Positions 22,201 to 34,812 are shown, numbered from the stretch's first letter. The stretch is DNA of 64,000 bases from Evernia prunastri (GCA_003184365.1 NKYR01000123.1:45194-109193), one strand, 5' to 3'. The notes: a model not told the origin generated them from the sequence alone. Numbers and translations: made by a program.

Positions 22201-25200
22201 ATTTAGAAAGAGCATTTAACTAAGACGTATAATTATAACTATATCTATAATGCGATGATTAAATATTTTATACTCAATAAAAAGTCTAGCAAGTAATTTT
22301 TCAACAAAATAAAGATCTTTAATAATGCTAAACTTAAAGCTCTGATTAATTAATAAAAAAATTTATATTCGAAATTTATAAAACGTGATAGAAATAGTCG
22401 AGATATATTATAGAGATTTATATATAACGAAGGTCTTTAAAGACGCGACGCGATAAGAGATTTTAAGAAGTTTAACGAATAAGATATTTTCGAAAGCGAT
22501 TATAAAGTTATTAGTATTTATATCGATTAATAAGATAAAGCTAGTTATTCAACGTGCGATTTTAGAAAATTTGTTCGAAAACGACGATATTCTCTCGAAA
22601 TTTTATAAGATATTAACGCTTTGCTCAAAGAAGACGTTAAAAAAAGAATAAGAGTCTTCGTCTCTAATAATAAGAAAATTAATTAATCTTTATAATCACA
22701 TATAAGAGATTAATAAGTTTTTCGAAAGTTAAATAGATAAATTACTAATAATAATCTTTAAGAATAAAGATTTAAAGATAAATATTAAGAATTATAGATC
22801 GCTATTTATAATAAATACGAATTATAAACTCTTTATAAATATTCTAATATAACTTCTAATAAGAGCTTTAGATAAAATAATAATCTTATAACAAGCGAGT
22901 TTTCTATCGAAACGTCTAATTAACAATAATATTAAGACGATATAGTATTTTATCGCTTAATATAAGTCGAATGTAAAGAAAATATGAAAGAGAGAAGATT
23001 TAGCGCTATTCTTTTTAAATTAGAAGAAGACGTATAATAAAATAAGTTATAGAATTCTAAAGAAAGCACTCAGATAGATCGAAATTTTCGAAGACTTTAT
23101 TCGATAGATCAAAATATTATATAATAATGCTTTCGTTCGATTATATATTAATAAATATATTAAAGAAAGAATTTTTATACTTTATAAAATGAAATAAAAA
23201 GATTTTTTTAGTTATATTCTCTTTGTGCTCGTAATCGAAGCTTTAATTTATTATATATTAATTAATATCGTAGTTGATAAAATAATCGTTAAGAATCGAA
23301 TAATTAAATTTCTAATGTATATAGATGATATAATAATAATGATACGAATTTAAAAGAAGACGAATACAATTATGCGAGTACTGAATTTATACTATCGCGT
23401 TACGAAAGCTCGAATTAATTAAACGAAGTTATTTTTAATGAGAGTAGAAAATGTATTTATTATTAATATTTCTAAAGTAAAAGACATTTTCGAGAATAAA
23501 GTTTATAGATATCTAGATATATCGATAGAAGTTAGAATTGAGCGATCGCTTAAGAAGTTTTAAAAAGTAACTTTAACAAAGATAAGAAATATCGTAAACA
23601 CTTAATTAAAGTTTTATCTCTTTATTAAGAGAAGAGTGCTAATCGCAAATATATATATAATATTATTCTTAAAATATGCATTAAAATTTTTAAAGATGTC
23701 TTCGAATTTAAAGATTAAATTAAAAATCGAGTATTATCGTCTTGTTTGAAATAATAAAGTAAGAAAAATAATAAGAGATTTATATATCTATTTTTCTCGA
23801 GATCGAGACGAAATCGAAAGTATTAATCTTGACTTCGTGACTAAGATTAACGTAGTGTCTTAGATTATAAAATCGATGAAATATTCGAAAGTATTATTCG
23901 CTTTTCTCGCTAAAGACATTCTAGTAGTATACGATAACTCGATAAAAACGAATTATATCTTCGACGTCGTCTTTAATTTCTGAATATAGATTTTTATAAA
24001 TTAATTAAATTATCTATTAAAGTCTCTACGTTACGTGTGACTAATATGAAAAAAAATTAAAAATAAAGATAAAATTGTGATAATAGAGTTTTCTAGATTA
24101 ACGAAGAGACTATTAATTATTAATATGTGATATTATTTAAGTGTGAAATCTAATAACGAAATAATTAGCTTGAGAGACGTTAAAAACTCTAAATCGATTT
24201 ATTAATAGAATTTCTGAAATATAAAAATTAGAGTCTTTAAATATATATAAAATTTCGTTAACGAGAAGTTAATTTATTTTAGAATTATTAATTTTATTCA
24301 CAGAGAAAGAATAATAGCAGCGATTAATAAATTAATTTGATAATATCTCTTTTTCAGTTGAAATTAATAATTTGAAGCGAAAGAAGAATTTCAGTGACGA
24401 AGAAATTAAAAATCGAGAGAGAACTTTAATATAACGATTAATAAAGTCGTAAAGAGTCGATCGAAGAAAGTATTTGTATTCTTCAGCAAAGTCGATTAAA
24501 ATATAATTTATAAAGCGCTACTAAAGCGACGTTTTCAAAAAATTAACTTTAATTTAAAAGTAGAGATATTGATTTTAACGTATCAGAAGAGATATAAAAT
24601 TTTTATAACGAAAAGTAGAATCTAATTCGTAGTAAGAAACAAATTCGAAAATTTTCGAATATAATAATCTATTATAACGATTTTTGTATTAAAAAGTGAG
24701 AACGAATAAAAATCTAGAGTGACTCTCAATAAAGATATAACTATATCTTATTTATAAAGTATATCTAATTTATTATTATATATAAATCGAATATATAGTC
24801 GCTTAGACGATCTGAGAAGAATTTCAACTAATATAAAATATTCTAAATGATATTTCGACATTTTTCGTTCGAATTATAACTAAAATAATCGTCTTTATAA
24901 CGATTTATTCGCGAAATATATTTAAATAAATCACACGTCGAAGATAAAACGTATTATTTTAGACGATGTATAAGTTCTATAAAAAAGTTATTTAACGTAT
25001 TAATTCGATAAGTCGAAGAAGTAATAATCGTCAGAGACGATAAAAAGCTATTATCGTTCTTTGATTAAAAAGCAGATTCACATCGATCGTATTATCTATA
25101 TCTATAAGCGATATCAAAATCTTAAATATTCGTTAAAAATGTTTTTGAAATTATGAAGAGAGTTTGTGAAAATAATAAAGATACGAAAAGAATTAAAGTG

Positions 25201-25564
25201 TCTAATAAAATTATATGATGAGAATTCTGACGTCTGAATAAATAAGGATTTTGAATTAACGATATATAATAATTTCGAACGATTAGTTTGAGAGAAGATT
25301 GATAATTAATCGAGATTATACGAGAGCGTGATCGCAATTGCGATAAAGATATAATTCTACTTTACATATTCGACTCGTAATTAGATGAAACTATAATAAT
25401 GATTTTCTCTTACATTATCAGCTCACTATTCTCGATATTATTCTTTATATTGAAGTAATCAGAGAATTCGATTCTCGAAGACTTCACTTATGAAATTACT
25501 TCAGCATAAATACTATCTGATATATATTAGCTAGTAGTCAAATCAAATAAACAAACTTACAAGT
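19217..25564 (+). mobile_element. RIP-degraded Tad-like LINE, copy 1
   Basis: A 6.35-kb unit matching 56278-62627 colinearly in the same orientation. No LTRs. Conceptual translation through stops shows LINE reverse-transcriptase blocks. About 22785-22940 gives NIKNYRSLFIINTNYKLF, which corresponds to NYRPISLLNTDYK, then a QASF segment corresponding to the EQSGF/PGR region. At about 23317-23340 MYIDDIIIM is the (F/Y)xDD box, followed by YYRVTKARIN, matching the Y..ASGAKLN pattern of Tad/jockey-type LINEs. ORF1 (about 19.5-20.9 kb) has only lysine- and arginine-rich remains. The end AAACTTACAAGTCAA is shared with copy 2. Dense in-frame stops rule out function. Confidence 0.78.
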
Positions 25565-25785
25565 CAAGTACGAATAATTTTAATACGTTTTTATTGATTA
25601 ATTTAGAGATAACTCTTTATCTTAATACGAGCTTTTTAAAATTCTATTTGTTTATATAATAGATTATTTTCAAGAATACGATATTTCAAGTTAGTTAAAA
25701 TATCTTAATAAAGCTTTTAATAGTAATACTTTTTAAATTCGTTCGCTAAATCGAATAAAGTAAGTATAAAATAAGTTAATTATAG
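25565..25785. other. AT-rich degraded sequence
   Basis: No gene or clear repeat recognised. Confidence 0.45.
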
Positions 25786-26209
25786 TGTTAAAATCGATAT
25801 AGATATAAAATTAATATAAATATATTAAATAAGACAACTAGCTAAGAAGCGAATATTTATATAGTATAAGACTGATATGTAGAAGAAGGTCTCTGTCAAG
25901 TCGCGCTAAGTTCTATAGATTAAACAAAGAAGAAAGATGTCGAAAGGCCCTGATAGAAATTAGGATACGGTCGTAACAATAATATTCGAAAGCTTAGACT
26001 TCTTTTTCTCGAGAAACTTTGTTATTGTCAGAATCGATATAGATATGTAGATGTATTGACTAAGACAACTAGCTAAGAAGCGAATATCTATATGACAAGA
26101 GACTGATATATAGAAGAAGATCTCTGTTAAGACTCGCTAAGCTTTATGAATCAAACAAAGAAGAAAGATGTTAAAAGATTCTAATAGAGATTAAAATACG
26201 ATCGTAATA
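25786..26209. mobile_element. Pair of LTR-like repeats with a 47-bp spacer (TRIM-like or LTR tandem)
   Basis: Repeat 1 (25786-25978) begins TGTTAAAATCGATATAG and ends ACGGTCGTAACA. Repeat 2 (26026-26209) begins TGTCAGAATCGATATAG and ends ACGATCGTAATA. Both contain AAGACAACTAGCTAAGAAGC, which also resembles the chromovirus LTR at 36789 (AAGACAACTAGATAAAGAGC). The direct repeats are mutated mostly by transitions. No target duplication was found (flanks tatag and ctatt). Confidence 0.65.
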
Positions 26210-28620
26210 CTATTCTCTTTCTCAATAAGATATATTTTTATAATTATAATATAAAAATGCTTCGAGAATCTAAATCTAACGATATTCGAACGTATAATTA
26301 TTGAATAATAGCTATCAATATCTGAGATAAAATAATATTATTATTGTAGTCGAAAAAAGTAGTAGAGAATACTTCGACGAATAAAGATCTCTAATTCGTT
26401 AAAATTAACGAATCGATCTCGAATCGTATCGAATCGAGTCTTATTATTATTACTATCTAATATTATTATAATTATAAAAAAGAAAAGAACGATAGAATAA
26501 ATTTTTAATAAATTTTTTTAAATAGTTTTCGATCGATTATATATAGTTTTCAAAATTTTAATAGAACTTTCGCGAAGATTTTATGATAGAATTTTTTTTT
26601 GATACGCGTAGTTATATAATAAAGTTTTATAATTATACTTTCTATATATTGCGTATTAAACAACTAAACTTATTAAAAGCACGTCGTTATATAGATCGTA
26701 ATACGCGAGACTAATTTAGAAAAGTGATATACGATAATAAGATAAAGTGAGATGAAGTGAGATAAGACGAATATGCTCTGAAATTTCGATCTAAGTTATT
26801 ATCAATTTATATTATTTTATAGACGCTTAATATAAAAAGAAGAAAAATAGATTATAGTATAATTAATAAATTAAAATAGTATCGACGAAAGATGCGAGAG
26901 ATAAAAGAGATGAATTAAAATAATTAGCGAATATTAAAAAAATTCAAAAATCGTATATTCGATAATTAGTCGAATTATATATTAATCGTTAGCGCGATTT
27001 CTTCAGCGAGAGCTATTAAAATAGCGCTTATAGAAGTTATTTATCACGTTTTATATATTATTAAATTCGTCTAAATTAGCGTTATATTATATAAGATCTT
27101 CGTCGAAGTCTATTTATTTAACTCTAAATTTAAGACGATCTCAGAGCGTCTTAAATAGAATAATATCTTTTATTTTTTATTTCTCGATTTCGTTAATTAT
27201 AATTGTCGACGATTCGAAATTCTTTTAATTAAATACAAGATTCGTAATAAAGAGCTTAAGAAGCTTAGAGTGAAAGATATTATAAATCTTTATAATCTTC
27301 GAAAGTTATAATCTATAAGACGATCTTATTAACTTTTCAATTTAAAAGAATTTAAATTACTTATTATTAAGCTTTTTATATAAGCGATTAATAATAATAT
27401 TCTTATTATTAAGAAATATTATATCGTCTTTATTAAATATAACGTTTTAATAATAACGATATATTTAAGCGATTATTAATGCTTACGCGTCTTTCGTATT
27501 TTGACGAATAAAATCGAATATTTATTACATATATTTAGTGATATTATTTATCTTAACGACGTTTAATTGCTTTCGCGTAATCTTATAAAAAATAATATTA
27601 AAATTAAAAGATATATAAAAATTTAATCTCTTATTAAAATAGAATAAAGTTACGTCTGTAAAAGTCGAAATATCGTTATTATTCGCGAACTTCGTTAAGA
27701 ATAATTATCTCGTTTAAGCGTTCTATATATAATTATAATAGATATATAAATATCGTTTTAAATCTTAATTAGCGCGTTTCGTCTATTTATCGATCTTAAA
27801 ATAAAAAATTATTAATAATTTAATCTCGATATCTAATCGCTTATAGAAGATCTTTTAAATTATAGTTATAAATTATAATTCTCGATTAAATATTATAAAA
27901 ATAGATAGTTCGTAAAAACGAAAAATATTTTTAATTAATATTTATACGTGTGAGAGATTCGATTCGAATCTTAAATATCTTAGCTAGCTCGTCTATCGAG
28001 AATAATAATAATTTAATAAATTTATCGTCGTCGTTAGAAGAATTAAAGATTAATAGAGAATCGTTTATTTAATTGTAGTTATCAATAAATTTACTTATAT
28101 TAAATTAAAAACGTAGATTTTGATATAATAAAGAAGAATTTATAATAAAAACGTGATGAAAAAATAAAAAAAGATCGCGATAAATAGACTATATTTAATT
28201 AAACTAGCGTAAATCTTATATATATTTAATAGTCTCTGTGACTTAGAAGAATTAAATAATCTCTATAACTTAATAATAAAATTAAATAGTTTCTATAACT
28301 TAATAGTAATATATTACGATTTCTTAATAATTCTATTTAGACTCTACGCTCTTGATAATATATATCATTTAAATTCTACGCTTTTAAATAATTCTTACTT
28401 TATTTTTCTATAATATTAATTAAAGGGTGTGAATAGACGCATATTACATTTCTATAGATATACACCACATTTATTTACATGTACACTCCTATGTATTCTA
28501 TCTACATATCAAAGAAAATTACGTCTTGACATAACTGATAGTCAAATTAGATTATTATATAATTTTTTAATGATTTTGCAAAATGTAGAATAAATAGTCA
28601 AATAAGATCTCGTATCTTCA
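26210..28620. other. AT-rich RIP-degraded repeat DNA, families unresolved
   Basis: No intact frames. Segment 26590-26730 is repeated at 29390-29530 (shared GCGTATTA and AACTAAACTTATTA). About 28200-28320 holds three copies of a roughly 36-bp unit (AGTTTCTATAACTTAATA-type). The DNA is probably several mutated transposons; none could be named. Confidence 0.5.
26590..26730 (+). repeat. Dispersed repeat (copy at 29390-29530)
   Basis: Both places share AGTTTTATAA, CTTTCTATAT/CTCTGTATAT, GCGTATTA, ACTAAACTTATTA and CGCGAGACT in the same order. The nearby CGAATTAGTCGAATTA-like motif also recurs at about 26955, 29605 and 17775. It is an end or internal part of a degraded family. Confidence 0.55.
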
Positions 28621-28622
28621 GA

Positions 28623-28690
28623 GCAGAGGTGGCTTAGTGATTAACACGTATGCTTATATTTTAAATTCAGCGAAGAAATCGAACTAACTT
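28623..28690 (+). ncRNA. Possible tRNA-derived (SINE-like) remnant
   Basis: TGGCTTAGTGATTAACACG fits a pol III A box (TRGCNNAGYNGG with a G-to-A change). About 36 bp downstream AAATCGAACTAA resembles a mutated B box (GGTTCGAANTCC). No full cloverleaf could be folded by eye. Weak evidence. Confidence 0.22.
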
Positions 28691-28844
28691 AATTTATAGA
28701 GACTATCGCTGAAATCGACTAAGTACTCAGCAACGCACTGTCTTAACAGACGCGTAGCTACTATGCGAGATCCTTCGTTATACTCTTCGTCATACGCTAT
28801 ACTCTTCGTCACTCTTTATAGTACTCGTCGAACCGACAGCTGCG

Positions 28845-29060
28845 TTTCAAAGGAACAGTCCGGGAAAACAGATTTCGGCTCATAACCAGCCACCCCCCAT
28901 TTTTTTTGATTCCTTTGGCTAGGCCTCCTACTATGACCCTACTATGGCCTACTACTAAGGTCTACTAATAGGGCTACTAGTAGGGCTACTAGTAAAGCCA
29001 TAGTAGGTCTTAGTAGGGCGGAGGGTAGGGCGGAGAAGGAGGCGAAGACGATTCATCTTG
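28845..29060. repeat. GC-richer island with CTACTA/TAGTAG repeats and a hairpin
   Basis: CAAAGGAA (28848) and TTCCTTTG (28911) form an inverted pair around a C-rich stretch. Then CCTACTATGG, CTACTAATAGG, GGCTACTAGTAGGGC and the reverse motif CCATAGTAGG occur many times, so the strand can fold on itself. It has escaped the mutation seen on both sides. It resembles the subterminal repeats of a DNA transposon end, but no transposase or paired end was found. Confidence 0.45.
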
Positions 29061-30320
29061 TTGGTGTGAAGTCAGAAAGTGACGAAGACGATATCGATGA
29101 TTGAGAGTCTCTTATACGACGTCGAAGTCTCTTATAAACATATAAAATGTAGAATAAGACGTTATTGAACGCTGAAAGATCTGCATCGTTATCGTCGACG
29201 ATCTAAGCGAATATCGCTCGATAATTTTTAAATCGATATTTATATTTGAAGAAGTAAAAACATTAAAAGATATCGAGCTCAAGATTCATCAGCAAATAGT
29301 ATATTTCTTATTACAATTTGTTGAAAGCTAAGCAATATTTTTCTTCATCTTGAAAAAATTTAATAGAATCTTTAGATATTGAGTTATAAAAAAAAAATTT
29401 GAGAGAGACGATAAAGTTTTATAACTACACTCTCTGTATATCGCGTATTAGACGACTAAACTTATTAGAAGTACATTATTATACGACTGATTAATAGCTC
29501 TTTACGCGCGAGACTTATTTAGAAGAAAATAATATAGTGAGATTTTGCTCGCTCTTCGTTCGTAACTCAGTCTTCTCTTATCTCAAATAATTTAAAAACA
29601 CTATATTCGAGAATTAGTCGAATTAGAGTCTGATTCTTAGCGTTAAATCTATTTATCTATAGAAGTTCAGCTGTTAGAGTATCGTCTTATTATTCTATTA
29701 TTAGATTAATTTTAAGTCTGATCGTTTATCTCTCTGAGATTTTAATCGTCGCGATCGCTAAATAAGAGATCTCACGTTAGTTGTAATTATAAGCGAAATT
29801 TCTACTATTAAATAAGAATTCGTAGATATTCGTCGCTTAGAGTTATAATTATTTTAATAGCTAAGCACTCGCTCTGACGAGTGTCTTAATAAATTCGACT
29901 TATACTTCTTCTTAGAATTACTTATCGCTTAATTATAAAGACGCTCGACGCGAGTTTTAAAGTAATTAGACTTAGAATAAAATTCGAAATTATTGAAACG
30001 AGAAGACTCGAGTATATCGTTTTTATTAGTATACTCGATATACTATTATCTAATAAACTTATAAAACACTTTTTAAATTTAAAACTTTTTAATTTTAACT
30101 GCGTCTTCTTTCATTACTTTAGAATTTCTTTATCGATTATATATATGATTATTAAAAGACTTCTATAGTAGTTTATCGAAGTTATCGATTTTTAAGTCTA
30201 ATCGAATTCTTCGTTCTTTAAGCTAAGAATTTTCTAATAATATTAACTAAATTATTATATTAGATATAAAGCTTTGATTATTAGAATTCTTAGATTAGTG
30301 AGTAACTTCTTCTGCAAAGA
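29061..30320. other. AT-rich degraded sequence
   Basis: Contains the second copy (29390-29530) of the dispersed repeat at 26590. No gene. Confidence 0.5.
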
Positions 30321-30321
30321 A

Positions 30322-30573
30322 TATACGATTAATATCGAAGTTTAAAGTATAATTAGCATCGAAGTTTAAAGCATAATTAATATCGAAGTTTGAAGCTGCT
30401 GAAGATTCTGAAGTCTTAATTGTAATACGCTTTGAAGCTGATATAGCTTTAATACGCTTTATTAAAGACTTCGATGTAGTTAATATAGCTTTAATACGCT
30501 TTGCTGAAGACTTCGATATAGCTAATATAGCTTTGATACGCTTTGCTGAAGACTTCGATATAGTTAATATAAT
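30322..30573 (+). repeat. Tandem repeats: 24-bp unit x3, then 42-bp unit x3
   Basis: First ATCGAAGTTTAAAGTATAATTA-type units, then three 42-bp units starting AGCTTTAATACGCTTT (30448-30573) that contain GAAGACTTCGATATAG. The unit length is a multiple of three, as in decayed coding repeats. The open frame that runs on to 30916 has a composition expected by chance in AT-rich DNA. Confidence 0.7.
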
Positions 30574-31440
30574 AGTATTATCTCTTTTTTACTCTTTATC
30601 TTATTCTCTTTTTTATTCTTTATCTCGCTCTCTTTTAAATTCTTATATTCTTAAAATTAAAATCTCTTTAATCACATTATTTCGCTTGATTAAATACGTC
30701 TCTATTTATTCAAATTACGACGAATCTCGTTATATAAATCTTTTAAAATTAAGCTTCGCGCGAGTAAAAAGTTTACGAGCGTCTCGAGATCTATTTTTTA
30801 TTCGAGTAATAATCGACTTATATATCGTAAGAAGTAAATTAATTAACTATTATAAATCTTTTATTTCGATTAAGATATTTCGAATATTAAAAATTATTGA
30901 CTTTTTATATCGTTAATAATAATATATATCGATAACGAAAATTATTTCAGCGACTTCTACTATTCTCGCTTTTATTTTATAAATATATAATAATTTAAAT
31001 ATCGTGATAAAGCTATTAATGCAGTTTTTCGACTCTTTCTTATCGATTTTTTTATATTAATTTAATACTCGATATAAAACAAATAATATTACATAAGCAA
31101 TAACATCGCGAAATATCTTTTATTAATATTATCTATTTTGCTTTCTCAATTTTGACCATATATTTAATATATTAAAGCGAAAAAAGCTTTGCGATATTCT
31201 TAACTATAGTCTCGAGATCTTCTATTTAAAATTAGTCTATAACTATATAAAAATAGAAGCGAGAGACTTTTTATTAGTTAAAAATCTAAGCTCTTTCTTT
31301 AAGATTATATAATTATTTTTATCTTTAAAGATAATAACGTTAAAGAAATAAGATACTACGTTAGTATAGTATTAAATAAATACGATCTTATATTAAATAA
31401 TTTACTATTTAATTAAATAGACGCAAATTATAAAATCAAT
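30574..31440. other. AT-rich degraded sequence
   Basis: The plus-strand frame 30533-30916 is built from Ile/Leu/Ser/Tyr codons and has no family signature. Nothing else seen. Confidence 0.5.
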
Positions 31441-31445
31441 ATGAT

Positions 31446-31628
31446 TGTAAAAATCGTACTGTGGTGATAATCGTAGTGATATGTAACGAAGATAATAAGC
31501 TAAGAAGGAAAGGTCTATGAAGGGAGGATGGTCTAGATATAGATTATTTCTAGGCACTAGACCCTATAGGACTAGTCTAGGCAGGTGTTCAGGGGGACAT
31601 CTGGTGTGTCAAGGGTAAGGTCGTAACA
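31446..31628 (-). repeat. 3' LTR of the ATGAT element (mutated copy)
   Basis: Against the right LTR it shows mostly C-to-T and G-to-A changes, several of them at CpC/GpG (AACCG to AATCG, CACCTGG to CATCTGG, GCCTAG to GTCTAG). Confidence 0.88.
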
Positions 31629-32506
31629 CTATCTCCCTCTCTGAGCTAGCGATGTCTCCATCGCTATAGACAGATGTAGGTTCTCTCGTAGTCTAACTAA
31701 AACAAACGCTATATATGCTTGATCGCTAGAAAATCAATAAAAAACAATCAACTTTTCGCTTCAGCGCTCCCTTCTCCGACGGCTATAGCGACGACGATAA
31801 CATTATTTAACTGTCTCGTTAATGCGTCGTCGCGAGTATAATATTATAGCACTTAGAAACTTTAGAAATAAAGTCATTTGATTAAGAAATAACTGAATAA
31901 TAACTCGAAAGATAATTCGCAATGCTGTGAGCATTCAATAATTCATTTTCAGACGAAGAGAAAATCGTCGAATGAAGACTTCTGATTCGTCGAAATAATG
32001 CGACTGTTTTCGAGCCGAACCTTAAGTTAACGTAGAGCTCTTGATAGACTTACTAAGTGATCTTCTCGAAAGCATATCGATATCGCTATAATGATTTGAG
32101 TCGACAACGATATGAAATAACGATATATCATGACGTCGTGACTTCTTTGATAATGCGCGAAGCAGAACAGCATAATTGATAGATCTCACATGAGATAACT
32201 GTAAAATAATAGTCTTCTGAGCAATGAATTTCGAAGTGACAGAAAATAAAGTCTTAATATTCTTCTGAATCAAATTCGAGTCGATTAACGACTTCTTTAA
32301 AACGCATATTAATTTAACTACGCTAAACTCAATTTAACGACTTAAAGACCTTATATCTACGAGAGTCTTCTTCTTATGAAACTTCTTATACAAATTCTTG
32401 ACTGTAAGTATAGAAAGAACGATTCTAAAACGAGTAGCCGAAGGATGAATCTCAATCGATTTGACTGATCTGAGAGATGTATAGCGTATATAGAGATCAG
32501 TCACTT

Positions 32507-33233
32507 TTAGATAGTCTCTTGATGTAATTTCGTAGATAGGCGATGAAGGCGAGATTGCTCGATACTCTGATAAGAGAGATGTAGAAGTCTCAGTCTTCTC
32601 GCAAGCATCGAGCGAAGCTCTATTAGATTTGTGAGGCGCTTTGCTCTTATCTGCGAGAGAAGTATATTCGCGACTTTGAAGATGTTCATATAGCTTATTT
32701 TTTGATTCGAAGATTGTCTCGCAGTGCTTACAAAAGGTTTTACTGCAAGTAACTATTTGACTATAATTTAGTAATCGACTAATAAACGAGAATAAAGCGA
32801 AGCAGACAGTGTATTTATGATATGATGGATCCGCTTGTTGAGATGAAGTTGATTTTGAAGTCTCTTATGCAGTCGACGAAGGGGTTTTGAATTTGACTGT
32901 CAAAACCTTCATATACTTGACTAGATTTATATCTTTCAACTGAATGTTCTAAATACTTGTGCTTTGACTTCACTGAAATGTCGATTCACGAAGACACTTG
33001 AAAAAGCATTTTAATGATATCGATCTCACGATATTGATTCGCACACTGTAGAATATGCTCGACGAACTTGTTAATATCATGATATAGACGAAGTTTCGGA
33101 AAGTTATGCTGCAGCGAGGGGTCAAAGAAGACGAGGTCTTGAGGTGTGAGAGTGAGTTTTGTAGCTTCTCGAGTACGAATCTCATCTTCTTAAGCACGAA
33201 TCTTCGCTTCTTCGATTTATCGTGCTCTGACAT
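32507..33233 (-). pseudogene. Retrotransposon gag remnant with C2H2-like finger
   Basis: Minus strand: ATG at 33233 opens MSEHDKSKKRRFVLKKMRFV. After several stops, 32750-32690 encodes FCKHCETIFESKNKLYEHLQ, a C-x2-C-x12-H finger of the kind found in the gag-pol of many fungal LTR elements. Frames are broken throughout. An RT domain is absent. Confidence 0.5.
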
Positions 33234-33748
33234 CTAATTTTCAAATAGATGACTGTTATTGTCTGGGTATTTGAGCGACGATAGCTAATTCTTCAAACGA
33301 AGTCTTATTAGTATTCGTTGATATTAGTATCAACTCTTATTTGATCGTGATAGTACTTGTATAATGTGATAATTATTGTAGATGTGATACGAGTGCATTA
33401 TGGTCTGACTTTCAGGATTTTAAATTGATTTCACATCTATAACAGTATACTCTGTCAGAGTATTCTTCGATATCGAAATAGATGAATCTCGTCGCGGCAA
33501 GATCTTCTGACTGTGAAGTTAATAAGTAATTTGATTAGAAAGGAATAGAGAATGTAGCGAGGCGTTCGTCGAATGTAGATATTTTGCTAGATCGATTACT
33601 CACTGAAGAGGTCGATGCTGAAATGATTTGGGGGGGGGGTTAGAAGAGAGTGAGTAGGGTAAGAATCGAAACGGAGCAATCGATGATTCAGTTAAGAGAT
33701 CGATGCTGAAATGAGAGGGTGGAAGAGTATCGAGACGGAGCGAGTGAG

Positions 33749-34190
33749 CACTTTCTTTCTCCTGACGTGCTTAATCAAGGTAGGGGTAAGGATCTGATGT
33801 ACGGAGGCGACAGGCAAGTTTGATATGTGTTTCTCGATCGCTGAGGTTGGGTTCTTTGGTGTTAAGAATGGTTGTGTCGAGAATCTTCTAGATTTTTTTG
33901 ATGTTCAGGAATCGGGTAGCACTTTCTTTCTCCTGGCGTGCTTGATCAAGGTAAGGGTGAGGATCTGGACTGTAGAGACGCTAGGCGGAAAGTAGGTGCG
34001 TCTCTCTGTTTCGTAGTTGTTGAGAATCTTCTAGATTTCGGTGTTGAGAGATTTTCGGTGTCAAGAATCGGGTAGCACTTTCTTTTTCCTGGCGTGCTTA
34101 ATCAAGGCGAGAGTAAGGAACTGATTTACAGAGACGATAGACGGAAAGTAGGTACGTCTCTCTGGTTTGTAGATGTTGAATTTTGATGTT
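33749..34190 (-). repeat. Three tandem units of about 155-168 bp inside the LTR element
   Basis: Each unit has GCACTTTCTTTCTCCTGGCG-like sequence followed by TGCTTGATCAAGG and GAGAATCTTCTAGATTT, starting near 33750, 33918 and 34072. They lie between the 5' LTR and the gag start in element orientation, so in its leader. Confidence 0.75.
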
Positions 34191-34624
34191 TTCTAGGTGT
34201 GCCGAGAATTTTCGGTGTTCAGGAATCGGGTTTCACTGCAGGTGTTCTTTCCTCGCAGGGCTTCAGTGCGGTCACTTGTTGACGGAATCAGACGCCGTAA
34301 AGAATGTGGATACTTTGAATGATGTTCTTTCGAGTTATGGTAGTCTGATGGGGTGGTCTTTTGACTGATTATGGTGTAAAACCCGAAGACGGTGAAAATG
34401 CGGGCGGAGAAGACTTCTGATGTAGCAAGCTGAGTTCTTGTCCGCTTGAGTTGTCATGAAGAATATAGATGTTTTGAGGAGTGTTCTTTCGAATGGTTGA
34501 AGAAGGATTCTTCGCGGCTGAAGGCCTGATTGACTGTTGATGTTCAGTCCATATGCCTTTCTGACTACCGATTGAAACGCATGAGAAGATACGCCCTCGG
34601 AGGTTTGGAATGAGCTTGTTATAG

Positions 34625-34807
34625 TGTAAGAACCGTACTGTAGTGATAACCGTAGTGGTATGTAACGAAGATAACAAGCTAAGGAGGAAAGGTCTATGAA
34701 GGGAGGATGGCCTAGATATAGGCCATCCATAGGCACTAGGCCCCATAGGGCTAGCCTAGGCAGGTGTTCAGAAGGACACCTGGTGTGTCAAGGGTACGGT
34801 CGTAACA
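34625..34807 (-). repeat. 5' LTR of the ATGAT element (well-preserved copy)
   Basis: TGTAAGAACCGTACTG to GTACGGTCGTAACA. The TSD ATGAT follows at 34808. Confidence 0.88.
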
Positions 34808-34812
34808 ATGAT

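Larger units (their letters stand above)
31446..34807 (-). mobile_element. LTR retrotransposon with gag/C2H2 remnant, TSD ATGAT
   Basis: LTRs of 183 bp at 31446-31628 and 34625-34807 begin TGTAA and end GTCGTAACA. ATGAT flanks both sides (31441-31445, 34808-34812). Minus orientation follows from the purine tract GAGAGGGAGATAG next to the left LTR on the minus strand and from the gag frame at 33233. The internal 3.0 kb codes only for gag-like pieces and shows no RT or integrase. Mutation is uneven: the left LTR and interior are AT-shifted, while the right LTR and 33.7-34.6 kb are nearly normal. Confidence 0.88.

Noticed and set aside
30533..30916. 127-codon open frame in the AT-rich block
   Set aside because: Composition is Ile/Ser/Leu/Tyr as expected by chance in AT-rich DNA; it begins within a tandem repeat and shows no domain.
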